DNA of 64,000 nt from Streptomyces sp. ISL-96. Its GTDB lineage: Bacteria > Actinomycetota > Actinomycetes > Streptomycetales > Streptomycetaceae. Where the stretch lies: the NCBI RefSeq assembly GCF_018614035.1, contig NZ_JAGGPA010000019.1, positions 1 to 64,000 of the forward strand, written 5' to 3'. The notes beneath the pieces were generated by a model, which did not search any database, had not been told where the DNA came from, and worked only from the letters and a program-made list of their open reading frames with translations. The translations under genes and the position numbers were made by a program. Shown here in pieces: positions 25,644 through 39,339 of the stretch. How positions within the stretch are numbered: the stretch's first letter is position 1; each line of letters opens with the position of its first letter.

Positions 25644-26723
25644 ATGCCCCGTGTACGCACGATCGTTCTCGCCACGGGCGCCGCTGTGCTGGCGCAGCGG
25701 GCCCTGCGCCGCCGTATCAGGCGCTCCCCGCTGTGGCCGATGCCGGCCCTGGAGAACCCGATATCGGGCACCCGAGCCGCCTCCCGCGCCCCCGCCTCCC
25801 TCCGCCTCCTCGTCACCGGCCGCACCGCACCGGCCGACGGCGTCGTCGAGCTGCACCTGGAGGCACTGGACACGGCGGACCTCCCCGCCTGGACGCCCGG
25901 CGCGCACGTCGACCTGGTCCTGCCCTCCGGCCAGGTACGCCAGTACTCCCTGTGCGGCGATCCGGCCGACCGCAGTACGTACACCCTCGCCACCCGCCTC
26001 ATCGAGGACGGCAGGGGCGGCTCCCGCGAGGTCCACGAGCAGCTGCACGAGGGCTCGGAGGTGGAGATCCGCGGCCCGCGCAACCGTTTTCCCCTCGTCG
26101 AAGCGCCGTCCTACGTCTTCGTCGCGGGCGGCATCGGCATCACGCCCGTCCTGCCGATGCTGCGCGCCGCCGAGGCCGCGGGCGCCGACTGGACGCTTCT
26201 CTACGGCGGCCGCAGCCGCGCCTCGATGCCGTACATCGACGAGATCGAGAAGCTCGCTGCCCCCGAGCGCGTGACGATCGTCGCGGAGGACACTGACGGC
26301 ATCCCCGACGTGCGGGCTGCCCTCGCGGACGCCGCCGAGGGTACGGCCGTCTACTGCTGCGGCCCCGAGCCCCTGATGGCCGCCGTCGGCGAAGCCCTCC
26401 CGGCCGGCCGCACCCTCCACCTTGAGCGCTTCACCCCCGGCGCCCCCTCCGGCGGGACCGGCGGCGCCTTCGAAGTCGAACTCCGGCGCACCGGCCGCAC
26501 CGTGACCGTCCCCGCCGACGGCACGGTCCTGGCCGCCGTCCGCCCCGAGGTCCCGGGCGTCTCGTACTCCTGTGAGCAGGGCTTCTGCGGTACGTGCCAA
26601 CAGCGTGTCCTGGAGGGCGAGATCGACCACCGCGACGAGCTCCTGACGGACTCCGAGCGTGACGACTCCATGCTGATCTGCGTCTCGCGGGCGCACGGTG
26701 ACCGTCTGGTGCTGGACCTGTAA
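25644..26723 (+). CDS. Flavin oxidoreductase with C-terminal 2Fe-2S ferredoxin domain
   Basis: A 359-residue phthalate-dioxygenase-reductase-like protein. An N-terminal hydrophobic stretch with RRRIRR comes first, then an FAD/FMN barrel (RQYSLCGDPADRSTYTLATR), an NAD(P)H-binding domain (VAGGIGITPVLPML and YCCGPEPLM) and a plant-type ferredoxin domain whose cluster cysteines are in SCEQGFCGTCQQRV and LICVSRA. It moves electrons from NAD(P)H to an oxygenase. GGAGG precedes the ATG, and the gene is tightly linked to the di-iron protein gene upstream and followed by a TetR gene. Partner assignment is inferred from this linkage. Confidence 0.93.
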   Translation: MPRVRTIVLATGAAVLAQRALRRRIRRSPLWPMPALENPISGTRAASRAPASLRLLVTGRTAPADGVVELHLEALDTADLPAWTPGAHVDLVLPSGQVRQYSLCGDPADRSTYTLATRLIEDGRGGSREVHEQLHEGSEVEIRGPRNRFPLVEAPSYVFVAGGIGITPVLPMLRAAEAAGADWTLLYGGRSRASMPYIDEIEKLAAPERVTIVAEDTDGIPDVRAALADAAEGTAVYCCGPEPLMAAVGEALPAGRTLHLERFTPGAPSGGTGGAFEVELRRTGRTVTVPADGTVLAAVRPEVPGVSYSCEQGFCGTCQQRVLEGEIDHRDELLTDSERDDSMLICVSRAHGDRLVLDL

Positions 26724-26749
26724 CGAGCGGCGACGGTTACGCTGCTCGT
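26723..26749. promoter_or_regulatory. Candidate TetR operator at its own start codon
   Basis: ACGAGC (26723-26728) and GCTCGT (26744-26749) form a dyad that ends directly at the ATG of the TetR gene. No Shine-Dalgarno sequence is present between. An autoregulatory site or leaderless promoter is likely. Confidence 0.4.
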
Positions 26750-27478
26750 ATGACGACCGGGGTGCGCCGAAGGATGGGCGTCGAGGAACGCAGGCAGCAG
26801 CTGATCAGCGTCGCACTGGAGCTGTTCAGCCACCGCTCGCCCGAAGACGTGTCGATCGACGAGATAGCGGCCGCCGCGGGCATCTCGCGGCCGCTCGTCT
26901 ATCACTACTTCCCCGGCAAGCAGAGCCTGTACGAGGCCGCGCTGCGGCGGGCGGCCGACGAGCTCGCCGCGCGGTTCGTCGAGCCGCTCGAAGGGCCGCT
27001 GGGCGTACGGCTGTTGCGGGTCATGGGCCGCTTCTTCGACTTCGTCGACGATCACGGTCCCGGCTTCTCCGCCCTGATGCGGGGCGGCCCGGCGGTCGGT
27101 TCGTCGACGACGAACGCCATGATCGACGAGGTGCGCCAGGCGGCGTACGAGCAGATCCTCGCGCACCTCGGGATCACCGATCCCCCGGCCAGGCTGGCCA
27201 TGGTCGTACGGTCATGGGTGTCGCTCGCCGAGTCGACGGCGCTGATCTGGCTGGACGGGCGGGAGATCCCGCGTGCCGAGCTGGAGTTGCAGCTGGTGCA
27301 CGACTTCGCGGCGCTGGCGGCGGTGAGTGCGGCGTACGACGCGGAGATGGCGGGGATCCTGCTGGACATCCTCGCGCTGGAGCCGGGCGACGGACTGTTC
27401 GGTGATCTCATCGTGCGGCTGGCCGCCCTGGCTCCGGCGTCGGGAACCGTACCGGGTCAGCGGACGCCGTCGCCGTAG
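26750..27478 (+). CDS. TetR family transcriptional regulator
   Basis: A 242-residue TetR protein. The DNA-binding part reads RRQQLISVALELFSHRSPEDVSIDEIAAAAGISRPLVYHYFPGKQSLYEAAL, the standard TetR signature. The ligand domain follows, ending with an unstructured Pro/Thr tail. It is the third gene after the di-iron protein and reductase genes and probably represses them. Its last 22 bases overlap the end of the convergent DUF4230-like gene. Confidence 0.93.
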   Translation: MTTGVRRRMGVEERRQQLISVALELFSHRSPEDVSIDEIAAAAGISRPLVYHYFPGKQSLYEAALRRAADELAARFVEPLEGPLGVRLLRVMGRFFDFVDDHGPGFSALMRGGPAVGSSTTNAMIDEVRQAAYEQILAHLGITDPPARLAMVVRSWVSLAESTALIWLDGREIPRAELELQLVHDFAALAAVSAAYDAEMAGILLDILALEPGDGLFGDLIVRLAALAPASGTVPGQRTPSP

Positions 27479-28143
27479 CGGACGGTGACGTCCGTGAAGC
27501 CGAGTGAGTGCAGCAGGCCCTGGAGCATGCTGGTGGTGTTCTTCTCGGCGCGTGCGGCCAGTTCGCTCTCCTTGGCGGCCTCGCCGATGTGACGGGCGGC
27601 GAGGCGGTTGACGGCGCGCTCGTCGGCCGGGTTGTCGGAGAAGAAGTCCCCGAGCCGGTCGAGCAGGCCGCGCTCCTTGGAGACGGCGTACGAACGGTCG
27701 GCGTCCAGGGCCGGTTTGCCGAGCCGCGCGTGCGGCAGCCGCAGAGTCGCGGCGGTGCGCTCTTCGTTCACGGTGACCTGCCCCTCCCCCACCTTGCCGA
27801 GGTCGACGTACGCGCCGACGGTGCCGGCGCCGACGTACAGGGTGCGCGTCCCGCGGAGGGCGTCGGGGAGGAACTTGGCGTCCTTCTCCAGGTCGACGAC
27901 CACCTGGAAGTTGCCGGAGGCCGCCTCGTAACGGCTCATGTCCTGAATGGACTTCAGAAGCGCCGGGCCGGACCGGTCGTGCGTCTCCTCGCCGAAGACG
28001 TCGTCGAGGCCGGGCAGGAGACTGAGCCTGCTGCCGACGAGCAGCAGCACCCCCAGCACGGCGAACACGCCGACCACCTTGGCCCACCAGGAAAGGTGGG
28101 TGCGGCGCGGGGCCTTGTCGACCTGTTGCTCGGTGCGAGTCAT
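27457..28143 (-). CDS. DUF4230-like membrane-anchored protein
   Basis: A 228-residue protein with one N-terminal membrane helix (WWAKVVGVFAVLGVLLLVG) after a short basic region and an external domain. The external part (LLKSIQDMSRYEAASGNFQVVVDLE, TLYVGAGTVGAYVDLGKV, ATLRLPHARLGKPALDADRSYAV) matches the DUF4230 pattern, whose function is unknown. The ATG at 28143 is preceded by GGGGGAA. The 3' end overlaps the TetR gene by 22 bases tail to tail. The gene is divergent from the secreted amidase gene, with an AT-rich tract between them. Confidence 0.83.
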   Translation of the reverse strand: MTRTEQQVDKAPRRTHLSWWAKVVGVFAVLGVLLLVGSRLSLLPGLDDVFGEETHDRSGPALLKSIQDMSRYEAASGNFQVVVDLEKDAKFLPDALRGTRTLYVGAGTVGAYVDLGKVGEGQVTVNEERTAATLRLPHARLGKPALDADRSYAVSKERGLLDRLGDFFSDNPADERAVNRLAARHIGEAAKESELAARAEKNTTSMLQGLLHSLGFTDVTVRYGDGVR

Positions 28144-28204
28144 ACGGTACGGATTCCCCCGGAACCCGCGTTGACGCTCAGCGCTGACGAGCGATGGGAC
28201 GGAA

Positions 28205-28240
28205 CAGATCATTCCGAAATAATCGTATATTAAACCGGCT
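28205..28240. promoter_or_regulatory. AT-rich divergent promoter tract
   Basis: A patch containing ATTCCGAAATAATCGTATAT is far less GC-rich than its surroundings and lies between the DUF4230-like gene and the amidase gene. TATATT (28226-28231) could be a forward -10 element. A clear -35 partner was not found. Confidence 0.35.
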
Positions 28241-28320
28241 AAATGCCGCCCAGAGGAGTGCTCCGTGTGCGACAGTCGCCCAACAGGGCGGCTCACGCCC
28301 GGAATCAGGGGGAAACAGGA

Positions 28321-29493
28321 ATGAGACCCACTACGAGAATGAAATCGCTCGCCGTCGGCGCACTCGCCGTAGCACTGTCGGCCGTACTGCTGCCGGTTCA
28401 CGGCGCGAACGCCGCCGTCGGCAACGGCTCGGAGCACACCGACGGCGCTTCGGCCGAACGCACGGTCGACGAGAAGGTCGCGGGGGATTTCGCCGCCCTC
28501 GCCGACGCCGTGCTCACCAAGCGCACCTCGGCCCTGCTCGACGGGGCGCGGCCTGCGGCCCGCGCGGCGACAGCCGCGGTCGGTGACGTGCGTATCAGCA
28601 GCCGTCTGGCTCGTGCCGAGGACCGCGCCGTCACCGGGCTGCTCGACCGCAAGGCACGGCTGGCCGAACTGCGCGAGGGCTACACCGCGGCGGATGTCGA
28701 CGTCGACATTGAGAAGGTGGACGTCACCGGTGACCGCGCGACGGCGGAGGCCACCGAGACCACGGTGCTCACGTACAAGCAGATCCGCGGTGACGAGCCA
28801 CCCACAACGGGGTTCCAGGCGCGGCACAAACTGACCTTCACCGCAGCCGCGGACGGCACCTGGCAGCTCACGGGCATCGCGTCTGTCGACGAGGGAGGTC
28901 CCGCCGCGGTCAACGCGCCGGACACCGTCGTCGTGGACGAGGGCGGCGAGGCAGCACCGTCGGGTGAGGCCGCCGGGACCACCAAGCCGGCCCAGCCCCA
29001 GTCGAAGCTCTCCGCCACGGCGGGCTACAACTACACCGCCATGGCGAAGTACGCGGAGAAGTACTGGAAGAACTACAACCCGTCCTACCGCACGTTCAAC
29101 GGCGTGGGCGGGGACTGCACCAACTTCATCAGTCAGTCACTGAGGGCCGGCGGGTGGAAGAACGACACCGGCTGGTACAAGAGCTACAAGAACTGGTGGT
29201 ACAACTCGTCCAACCAGACCTGGTCCTGGACGAGCGTCAACTACTGGGCGTCGTTCGCGCTCCACAGCAAGCGGACGTACAACCTGTCGAATGTGTACCA
29301 CATGGGCGTCGGGGACATCCTCCAGATGGACTTCAGCAGCAACGGGTCCAAGGATCACTCGATGATCACCACGTACCGGAGCTCGAGCGGTGTCCCCTAC
29401 CTCACGTACCACTCCAACGACACCTACCGAAAGTCGGTGGCGAGCATTGTGGCGTCCAACCGGGGAGCGACGTACTACGCCTTCCGCACCTGA
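28321..29493 (+). CDS. Secreted amidase-domain (Amidase_6) protein
   Basis: A 390-residue exported protein. The ATG at 28321 is chosen; CAGGA and GGGGGAAA lie before it, and a signal peptide ending near HGANA follows directly. Residues about 30-220 form a helical and beta region with charged repeats. The C-terminal 160 residues are a putative amidase (NlpC/P60-like) domain: GGDCTNFISQSLRAGGW carries the likely nucleophile Cys, and DHSMITTYR carries a His. The domain is very rich in Tyr, Trp, Asn and Ser and less GC-rich than neighbouring genes. It may trim peptidoglycan or peptides outside the cell. A lipoprotein gene begins 13 bases later. Confidence 0.87.
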   Translation: MRPTTRMKSLAVGALAVALSAVLLPVHGANAAVGNGSEHTDGASAERTVDEKVAGDFAALADAVLTKRTSALLDGARPAARAATAAVGDVRISSRLARAEDRAVTGLLDRKARLAELREGYTAADVDVDIEKVDVTGDRATAEATETTVLTYKQIRGDEPPTTGFQARHKLTFTAAADGTWQLTGIASVDEGGPAAVNAPDTVVVDEGGEAAPSGEAAGTTKPAQPQSKLSATAGYNYTAMAKYAEKYWKNYNPSYRTFNGVGGDCTNFISQSLRAGGWKNDTGWYKSYKNWWYNSSNQTWSWTSVNYWASFALHSKRTYNLSNVYHMGVGDILQMDFSSNGSKDHSMITTYRSSSGVPYLTYHSNDTYRKSVASIVASNRGATYYAFRT

Positions 29494-29506
29494 TCCCGCA
29501 CGCCGG

Positions 29507-29932
29507 GTGTCCCGCCTCGGCGCGCTGTGCGCGGCCGTGCTGTGCGCGGGGCTGCTCTCCGCGTGCGGCGGGTCGGAGAAGAAGGCGGACCTGGCGGACC
29601 AGGACCGCTTTCTCAGGGAGTACGTGAACCTCCTCAACAAGGCGGACGAGGACGGCTTGGCCGGCCTCCTCGACGACCATCCGCACGGCAAGGAGGACGC
29701 GCACGCCCGGATCGCGGCATACGGCGGCCAGGAGTGGGACGTCACCTGGAACCGCACCTCCGACTTCCCGGACGTCTGGAAGGTCCGGCTGACCGGAACC
29801 GCCGGAGCGGACAGACGACCAGTCAAGGTCGTGGAGACCGTCAGCTGGGAGGACGAGCACTGGCTGCTGACTCCGCTGGACGGCGTGGTTACGAAGCCGC
29901 CCAATGCGGCGGACACGACCCCACCGGGGTGA
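29507..29932 (+). CDS. Small lipoprotein, unknown
   Basis: Start at the GTG at 29507, because the product then begins with SRLGALCAAVLCAGLLSACGG, a lipoprotein signal with lipobox LSAC. The 141-residue product has a mature domain of about 115 residues (RFLREYVNLLNKADEDGLAGLLDD, then HARIAAYGGQEWDV and VKVVETVSWEDEHWLLTPLD), with the look of an NTF2-like or DUF4440-like small fold, but this is not certain. It follows the amidase gene after 13 bases and may be cotranscribed. No clear ribosome site is visible. Confidence 0.72.
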   Translation: MSRLGALCAAVLCAGLLSACGGSEKKADLADQDRFLREYVNLLNKADEDGLAGLLDDHPHGKEDAHARIAAYGGQEWDVTWNRTSDFPDVWKVRLTGTAGADRRPVKVVETVSWEDEHWLLTPLDGVVTKPPNAADTTPPG

Positions 29933-30028
29933 CCGCCACGGGCCCGCGCTTCCTGAGGGAGCGCGGGTCTTCTCGTACCGCGAGCAGGCGGCCGAGCCAG
30001 GCGTGGTTGGACGCGGTCGTGTGTTCGG

Positions 30029-30691
30029 TCAGGCAGCCCCTGCCTGGGCTTTGCGGGCGAGTATTTGAACCTCCTGAAACTGCCGTCGGTCGGTGGGCTG
30101 AGGCTCACGAACCATCCGGGCCACCTCGGCCAGCCCGGACTCGCGCAGCATCGCGGCAAGGTGATCAGGCAACCACCGATAGGCCGGCGCGACTGTGTGA
30201 TCGAAGACCTGCGTCGGGCGAGACGGATCACCGCTTGCCGAAAAGCCGACCAGAAGGTGGCCGCCAGGTGCCAGCACCCGGTGGAACTCCGCCAGGATGA
30301 CGGGGAGTTCTTGTGGCGGAGTGTGGATGATGGACCAACGTGAGAGTACGCCGCCCAGCACGCCGTCAGCGATGTTCAACGCGGCCATCGAACCCACGTC
30401 GAACCGCAGACCCGGATAGGCCTGTCGAGCCAACTCGATCATCGCAGGAGAGGCATCAACACCAAACGCCGCCAGCCCCAGCTCGTCCAGATAGGCGGTG
30501 ATATGGCCAGGCCCACACCCCAGGTCCGCTACCTGACCGTCCCCACTCGCACGTACGACCTCGGCGAAGGCACCCAAGATCGCGCGGTCCAGGGGGCTGT
30601 CACGCAGCGCGTCGCGGAACAGCTGCGCATAGGCGGGTGCGGCAGCGTCGTAGGCCTCGCGGGTGGCACTGAGGGCGTCGTGTTCGACCAT
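30029..30691 (-). CDS. Class I SAM-dependent methyltransferase
   Basis: A 220-residue methyltransferase of the UbiE/Methyltransf_11 type. Motif I is VADLGCGPGHITAYL, followed by FGVDASPAMIELARQAYPGLRF (motif II acidic residue), and LAEFHRVLAPGGHLLVGF is the motif III region. Most residues of the SAM site are intact and the start ATG at 30691 fits family length. Substrate unknown. It does not share an operon with neighbours: the amylopullulanase gene upstream ends at a terminator. Confidence 0.92.
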   Translation of the reverse strand: MVEHDALSATREAYDAAAPAYAQLFRDALRDSPLDRAILGAFAEVVRASGDGQVADLGCGPGHITAYLDELGLAAFGVDASPAMIELARQAYPGLRFDVGSMAALNIADGVLGGVLSRWSIIHTPPQELPVILAEFHRVLAPGGHLLVGFSASGDPSRPTQVFDHTVAPAYRWLPDHLAAMLRESGLAEVARMVREPQPTDRRQFQEVQILARKAQAGAA

Positions 30692-30767
30692 GCTCGCGAC
30701 AGTAGTTCCCGGCGCTGAGGCGAGCCGGGAGAATCACGATCTCCAGGACGATGTACAGCGATCGCGA

Positions 30768-30806
30768 ACCGCAGCCGGACCGGATCCTTCGCGGTCCGGC
30801 TGCGGT
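30768..30806 (-). terminator. Terminator of the amylopullulanase gene
   Basis: ACCGCAGCCGGACCG (30768-30782) and its exact complement (30792-30806) form a 15-base-pair stem with a nine-base loop, 36 bases past the end of the reverse-strand amylopullulanase gene. Confidence 0.85.
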
Positions 30807-30842
30807 GATTGAGGAACGTGGTTCGGGGCCGAGCCCCGGTTG

Positions 30843-36167
<5,325 letters not shown>

Positions 36168-36240
36168 GGACTTGCTCTCCTTTGGTTGGTATGTGGTGCG
36201 GGTGCGGGTGCGCGGTGGTGCGGGTCGCCTGCGGCGCTGT

Positions 36241-36467
36241 CCCCTACCCGCCCCTTCCCGAAACTGGGGGCAAGCCCCCAGACCCCCGGACGCCCTACGG
36301 GCGTGTCTTCAAGCGCCGGACAGGCTGGAAAAATCCAGCCCCTCCGGCGCTTGAGGAGCGGGGCCTGGGGCGGAGCCCCAGCAGCCCCCGGGCCACTCCA
36401 GCCCGTCCGGCGCTTGAGGACCGGGGGCTGGGGCAGCGCCCCAGGGTCGGGAAGGGGCGGGTAGGGG
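36241..36467. repeat. Doubled, inverted GC-rich repeat, copy D
   Basis: CCCCTACCCGCCCCTTCCCG at 36241 is repeated as its exact complement at 36448-36467. Inside, CTTCAAGCGCCGGA... and its near complement ...TCCGGCGCTTGAGG form a second long stem around a GGAAAAATCC loop, and a GGGGCGGAGCCCC and a GGGGCAGCGCCCC hairpin lie in the right arm. Two repeat units thus stand head to head between the amylase and amylopullulanase genes. The rest of this 359-base gap shows no gene. Confidence 0.85.
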
Positions 36468-36526
36468 AACAGCGCCGCAGGCAGCCCGCGCCGCCGCGTG
36501 CCCGCGCCCGCACCCGGATCACGCCG

Positions 36527-37918
36527 TCAGCCGCCGCACGTCCGCGCGTTCACATGCAGTGCCACCGCCGTATTCGCCCCCAGCGTCGCCGTGAACCGCC
36601 CCGCCCCGTCGACCGTCACCACCCGGTTCGACTGGACGTCGCAGTACGAGCCGGCCGGCAGCCCCGTCTGGAAGGTGCGGGTCAGCGACCCGCCCTCGTG
36701 GTTGATCGCCACGTACGCCTTGGCGCCACGGCCGAACGCGATCTGGTCGCCGCCGTTGTCCCACCAGTTCGTGACGCTCTGGCCCCGCGCCGCGTTCCGG
36801 AAGGCGACCATGTTCTTGATCTCCGGCCAGTTGTGCTGGCACTTCCACCCGTCGCTCCAGCACGCGTTCACCGTCCCGCCGTTGGGCGGACCCGCGTCCC
36901 TGTCGGACCACTCGTAGCCGGAGTGGACATCCGGCGAGCCGTACGGCCATGCCAGCATGAAGACATTGGCCAGCGTGTAGTTCGCGCCGTCCTTGTAGCT
37001 GAGGGTGTCGCCGCCGCGCTCCGTGTCGTGGTTGTCCACGAAGACGGCGGACTTCCCGCTCTCCATGTAGCCCCAGCCCTCCCCGTAGTTCTTCAGGTAG
37101 GCCAGGTTCTCGTTGTTGAAGACCCGCTTCAGGTCACGGGCGTACCGGAACTCCTGCACATCGCCCGACCCCAGATACTCGCTCGGCGAGACCGCCTCGC
37201 CCGCGCCGTGGATGGCTTCGTGCTTCCAGTACACGCCCGGATCGCTCAGCCGGGACTTGATGTCGGCGAGGTCCGCCGCCGGCATGTGTTTGGCCGCGTC
37301 GATCCGGAAGCCGTCGACGCCCAGCGACAGCAGGTCGTTGAGGTACGTCGCGATCCGGCCGCGCACGTAGTCCTCGCCCGTGTCCAGATCGGCGAGCCCG
37401 ACGAGCTCGCAGTTCTGTACGTTGCCCCGGTCGCCGTAGTTCGTGATCTGGGAGCGGCAGTCGTCCAGGTCCGCGCCCGAGTAGGTGCCGGGGTAGTTGT
37501 ACTTCTCGTACGACGAGCCGCCGGTGCCGGTCCCGTTGCCGGCCGCCAGGTGGTTGATGACGCTGTCGGCCACGACCTTCACGCCCGCCGCGTGGCAGGC
37601 GCTGACCATGTTCGCGAACGCGGTGCGGTCACCGAGCCGTCCCGCGATCTTGTAGCTCACGGGCTGGTACGACGTCCACCACTGGCTGCCCTGGATGTGC
37701 TCCTGCGGCGGGGATACCTGGACGAAGCCGTAGCCGGCCGGTCCGAGGGTCCGCGTGCACTCCTTGGCGACCGAGTCGAACTTCCACTCGAAGAGGACGG
37801 CGGTGACGTCCTTGTCGCCGGGCGGGGCCGCCTGAGCGGTGCCCGTGGGACCCACGAGCAGCCCCGCTCCGGCGGTGAGGGCGAGGGCGAGTGCGGCAGA
37901 GAAAGGTCTGCGAGCCAT
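36527..37918 (-). CDS. Secreted alpha-amylase, GH13
   Basis: A 463-residue exported alpha-amylase. The ATG at 37918 follows AGGAGGAAACA, a near-perfect ribosome site. A signal peptide ends near TAQAAPPG. The barrel carries [10 protein letters not shown] (region I), [12 protein letters not shown] with the nucleophile Asp (region II), the EAIHGAGE acid/base region (III) and [10 protein letters not shown] (IV), all close to the animal-like streptomycete amylases. The C-terminal domain C ends in NARTCGG; no starch-binding module is attached. It starts extracellular starch breakdown for the maltodextrin transporter. CTTGC-type repeats upstream suggest MalR control. Confidence 0.95.
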   Translation of the reverse strand: MARRPFSAALALALTAGAGLLVGPTGTAQAAPPGDKDVTAVLFEWKFDSVAKECTRTLGPAGYGFVQVSPPQEHIQGSQWWTSYQPVSYKIAGRLGDRTAFANMVSACHAAGVKVVADSVINHLAAGNGTGTGGSSYEKYNYPGTYSGADLDDCRSQITNYGDRGNVQNCELVGLADLDTGEDYVRGRIATYLNDLLSLGVDGFRIDAAKHMPAADLADIKSRLSDPGVYWKHEAIHGAGEAVSPSEYLGSGDVQEFRYARDLKRVFNNENLAYLKNYGEGWGYMESGKSAVFVDNHDTERGGDTLSYKDGANYTLANVFMLAWPYGSPDVHSGYEWSDRDAGPPNGGTVNACWSDGWKCQHNWPEIKNMVAFRNAARGQSVTNWWDNGGDQIAFGRGAKAYVAINHEGGSLTRTFQTGLPAGSYCDVQSNRVVTVDGAGRFTATLGANTAVALHVNARTCGG

Positions 37919-38002
37919 TGTTTCCTCCTGCATGGGGGGAGGTGCGGGTGCGACGGTGCAGCCTCGCGCGGCAACGCGCCTTGCCCTCAAGGCCTGAATG
38001 TT

Positions 38003-38145
38003 CTTGCAGCAATAGTTGAAAAGTTGCTGCGCGGCAGACCGTACGAGCCCTCATCAGCGCGGTCAACCCTTGCGACACAGTCCGATAACCTGCGGGAAAT
38101 CTGCCAGATTTCTTCTTGCAATCTCTTTCGCAAGGTCTTGCGCAG
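38003..38145 (-). promoter_or_regulatory. CTTGC/GCAAG repeat region upstream of the amylase gene (probable MalR sites)
   Basis: CTTGCAG (38003), CTTGCGA (38069) and a cluster with CTTGCAA (38115), CGCAAG (38129) and CTTGCGCAG (38137) lie in the 395-base region before the alpha-amylase gene. The same words stand upstream of malE and the second glucosidase gene. They resemble the direct and inverted repeats known for MalR/Reg1 in streptomycete amylase promoters. No gene was found in this gap. Confidence 0.55.
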
Positions 38146-38313
38146 CTGTTACGTTCTTCTCGACTCCGGCTCGGCCGGCCGGGGGTCCCGGCACGTCCGG
38201 GCCCCACGCGCCCGTCCGGCCGGGTCGGGTACGACAGGGGGCTTTCCCCGGACCGTTGAATCCCCGCGGCCCGACCTGGGCAGGCCGGGGGACTCCCCCT
38301 GCCGCCCGCTCCG

Positions 38314-39339
38314 CTACGCGCGCCTCTGCGCCGTGGAGCCCCGAACCACCAGCTCCGGCTGGAACACGTACTCCGTACGCTGCACCGGGCTTCCGCCCAG
38401 CTCCTCCAGCAGCGCGCCGACCGCCGCCGTCGCCATCGCCTGCACCGGCTGGCGCACCGTGGTCAGCGGCGGGTCGGTGAAGGCGATCAGCTGCGAGTCG
38501 TCGAAGCCGACCACCGAGATGTCGTCCGGGACGTCCAGGCCGCGCTCGCGCACCGCCCGCACCACGCCCAGCGCCATCATGTCGCTGCCGCAGACGATGC
38601 CCGTGCACCCCGCGTCGAGCAGCGCGCCGGCCGCGGCCTGGCCGCCCTCGACGCTGAACAGCGTGTGCTGGACGAGGAGTTCCGCGTCGGCCCGCGATGT
38701 CCGCAGCGCGCTGCCGAGCGCGTCGACGAAACCCTCCCGTTTGCGGCGGGAGGGGACGTACCGCTGCGGGCCGACCGCGAGGCCGATCCGCTCGTGTCCG
38801 AGTTCGGCGAGGTGCGTGACCGCCATCCGCATCGCCGCATGGTCGTCCGGTGACACGAAGGGCGCGCTGATCGCCTCGTTGTAGCCGTTGATGAGGACGT
38901 ACGGGACCCCGCGCGCCGCCAGCCGCTCGTAGCGCGCGGGGTCGGACGACAGGTCGGCGTGCAGCCCGGACAGGAAGACGATGCCGCCGACGTCCCGCTC
39001 CACCAGCTGCTCGACCAGCTCGTCCTCGGTGACCCCGCCCGGCAGTTGGGTGCAGAGCACCGGCGTGTAGCCGTGCCCTGCCAGGACCTGCTCGACGACC
39101 TGGGCGAACGCCGGGAAGATCGGGTTGGTCAGCTCCGGCGTGACCAGCCCGATCAGACCCGCGCTGCGCCGCCGCAGCCGCACCGGGCGTTCGTACCCGA
39201 GCACGTCGAGCGCCGCGAGCACCCGCTGACGCGTGGTGTCGGCGACGCCCGGCTTGCCGTTGAGTACCCGGCTCACGGTGGCCTCACTGACGGAGGCGTG
39301 CTCCGCGATGTGCGCCAGCCGCGGCGCGGGAACGGTCAC
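38314..39339 (-). CDS. LacI family regulator, MalR paralogue
   Basis: A 341-residue LacI-type repressor. The GTG at 39339 overlaps the stop of the upstream glucosidase gene (GTGA), so translation is coupled. The DNA-binding head LAHIAEHASVSEATVSRVLNGKPGV and hinge helix (RQRVLAALDVLGYERPVRLRRRSAGL) are nearly identical to those of the second regulator at 46237, and the periplasmic-binding-protein-like sugar domain is similar throughout. With near-identical recognition helices both proteins should bind the same operators; the sugar-binding parts differ more, so the inducers may differ. It probably controls amylase, amylopullulanase and maltodextrin genes. Confidence 0.92.
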   Translation of the reverse strand: MTVPAPRLAHIAEHASVSEATVSRVLNGKPGVADTTRQRVLAALDVLGYERPVRLRRRSAGLIGLVTPELTNPIFPAFAQVVEQVLAGHGYTPVLCTQLPGGVTEDELVEQLVERDVGGIVFLSGLHADLSSDPARYERLAARGVPYVLINGYNEAISAPFVSPDDHAAMRMAVTHLAELGHERIGLAVGPQRYVPSRRKREGFVDALGSALRTSRADAELLVQHTLFSVEGGQAAAGALLDAGCTGIVCGSDMMALGVVRAVRERGLDVPDDISVVGFDDSQLIAFTDPPLTTVRQPVQAMATAAVGALLEELGGSPVQRTEYVFQPELVVRGSTAQRRA

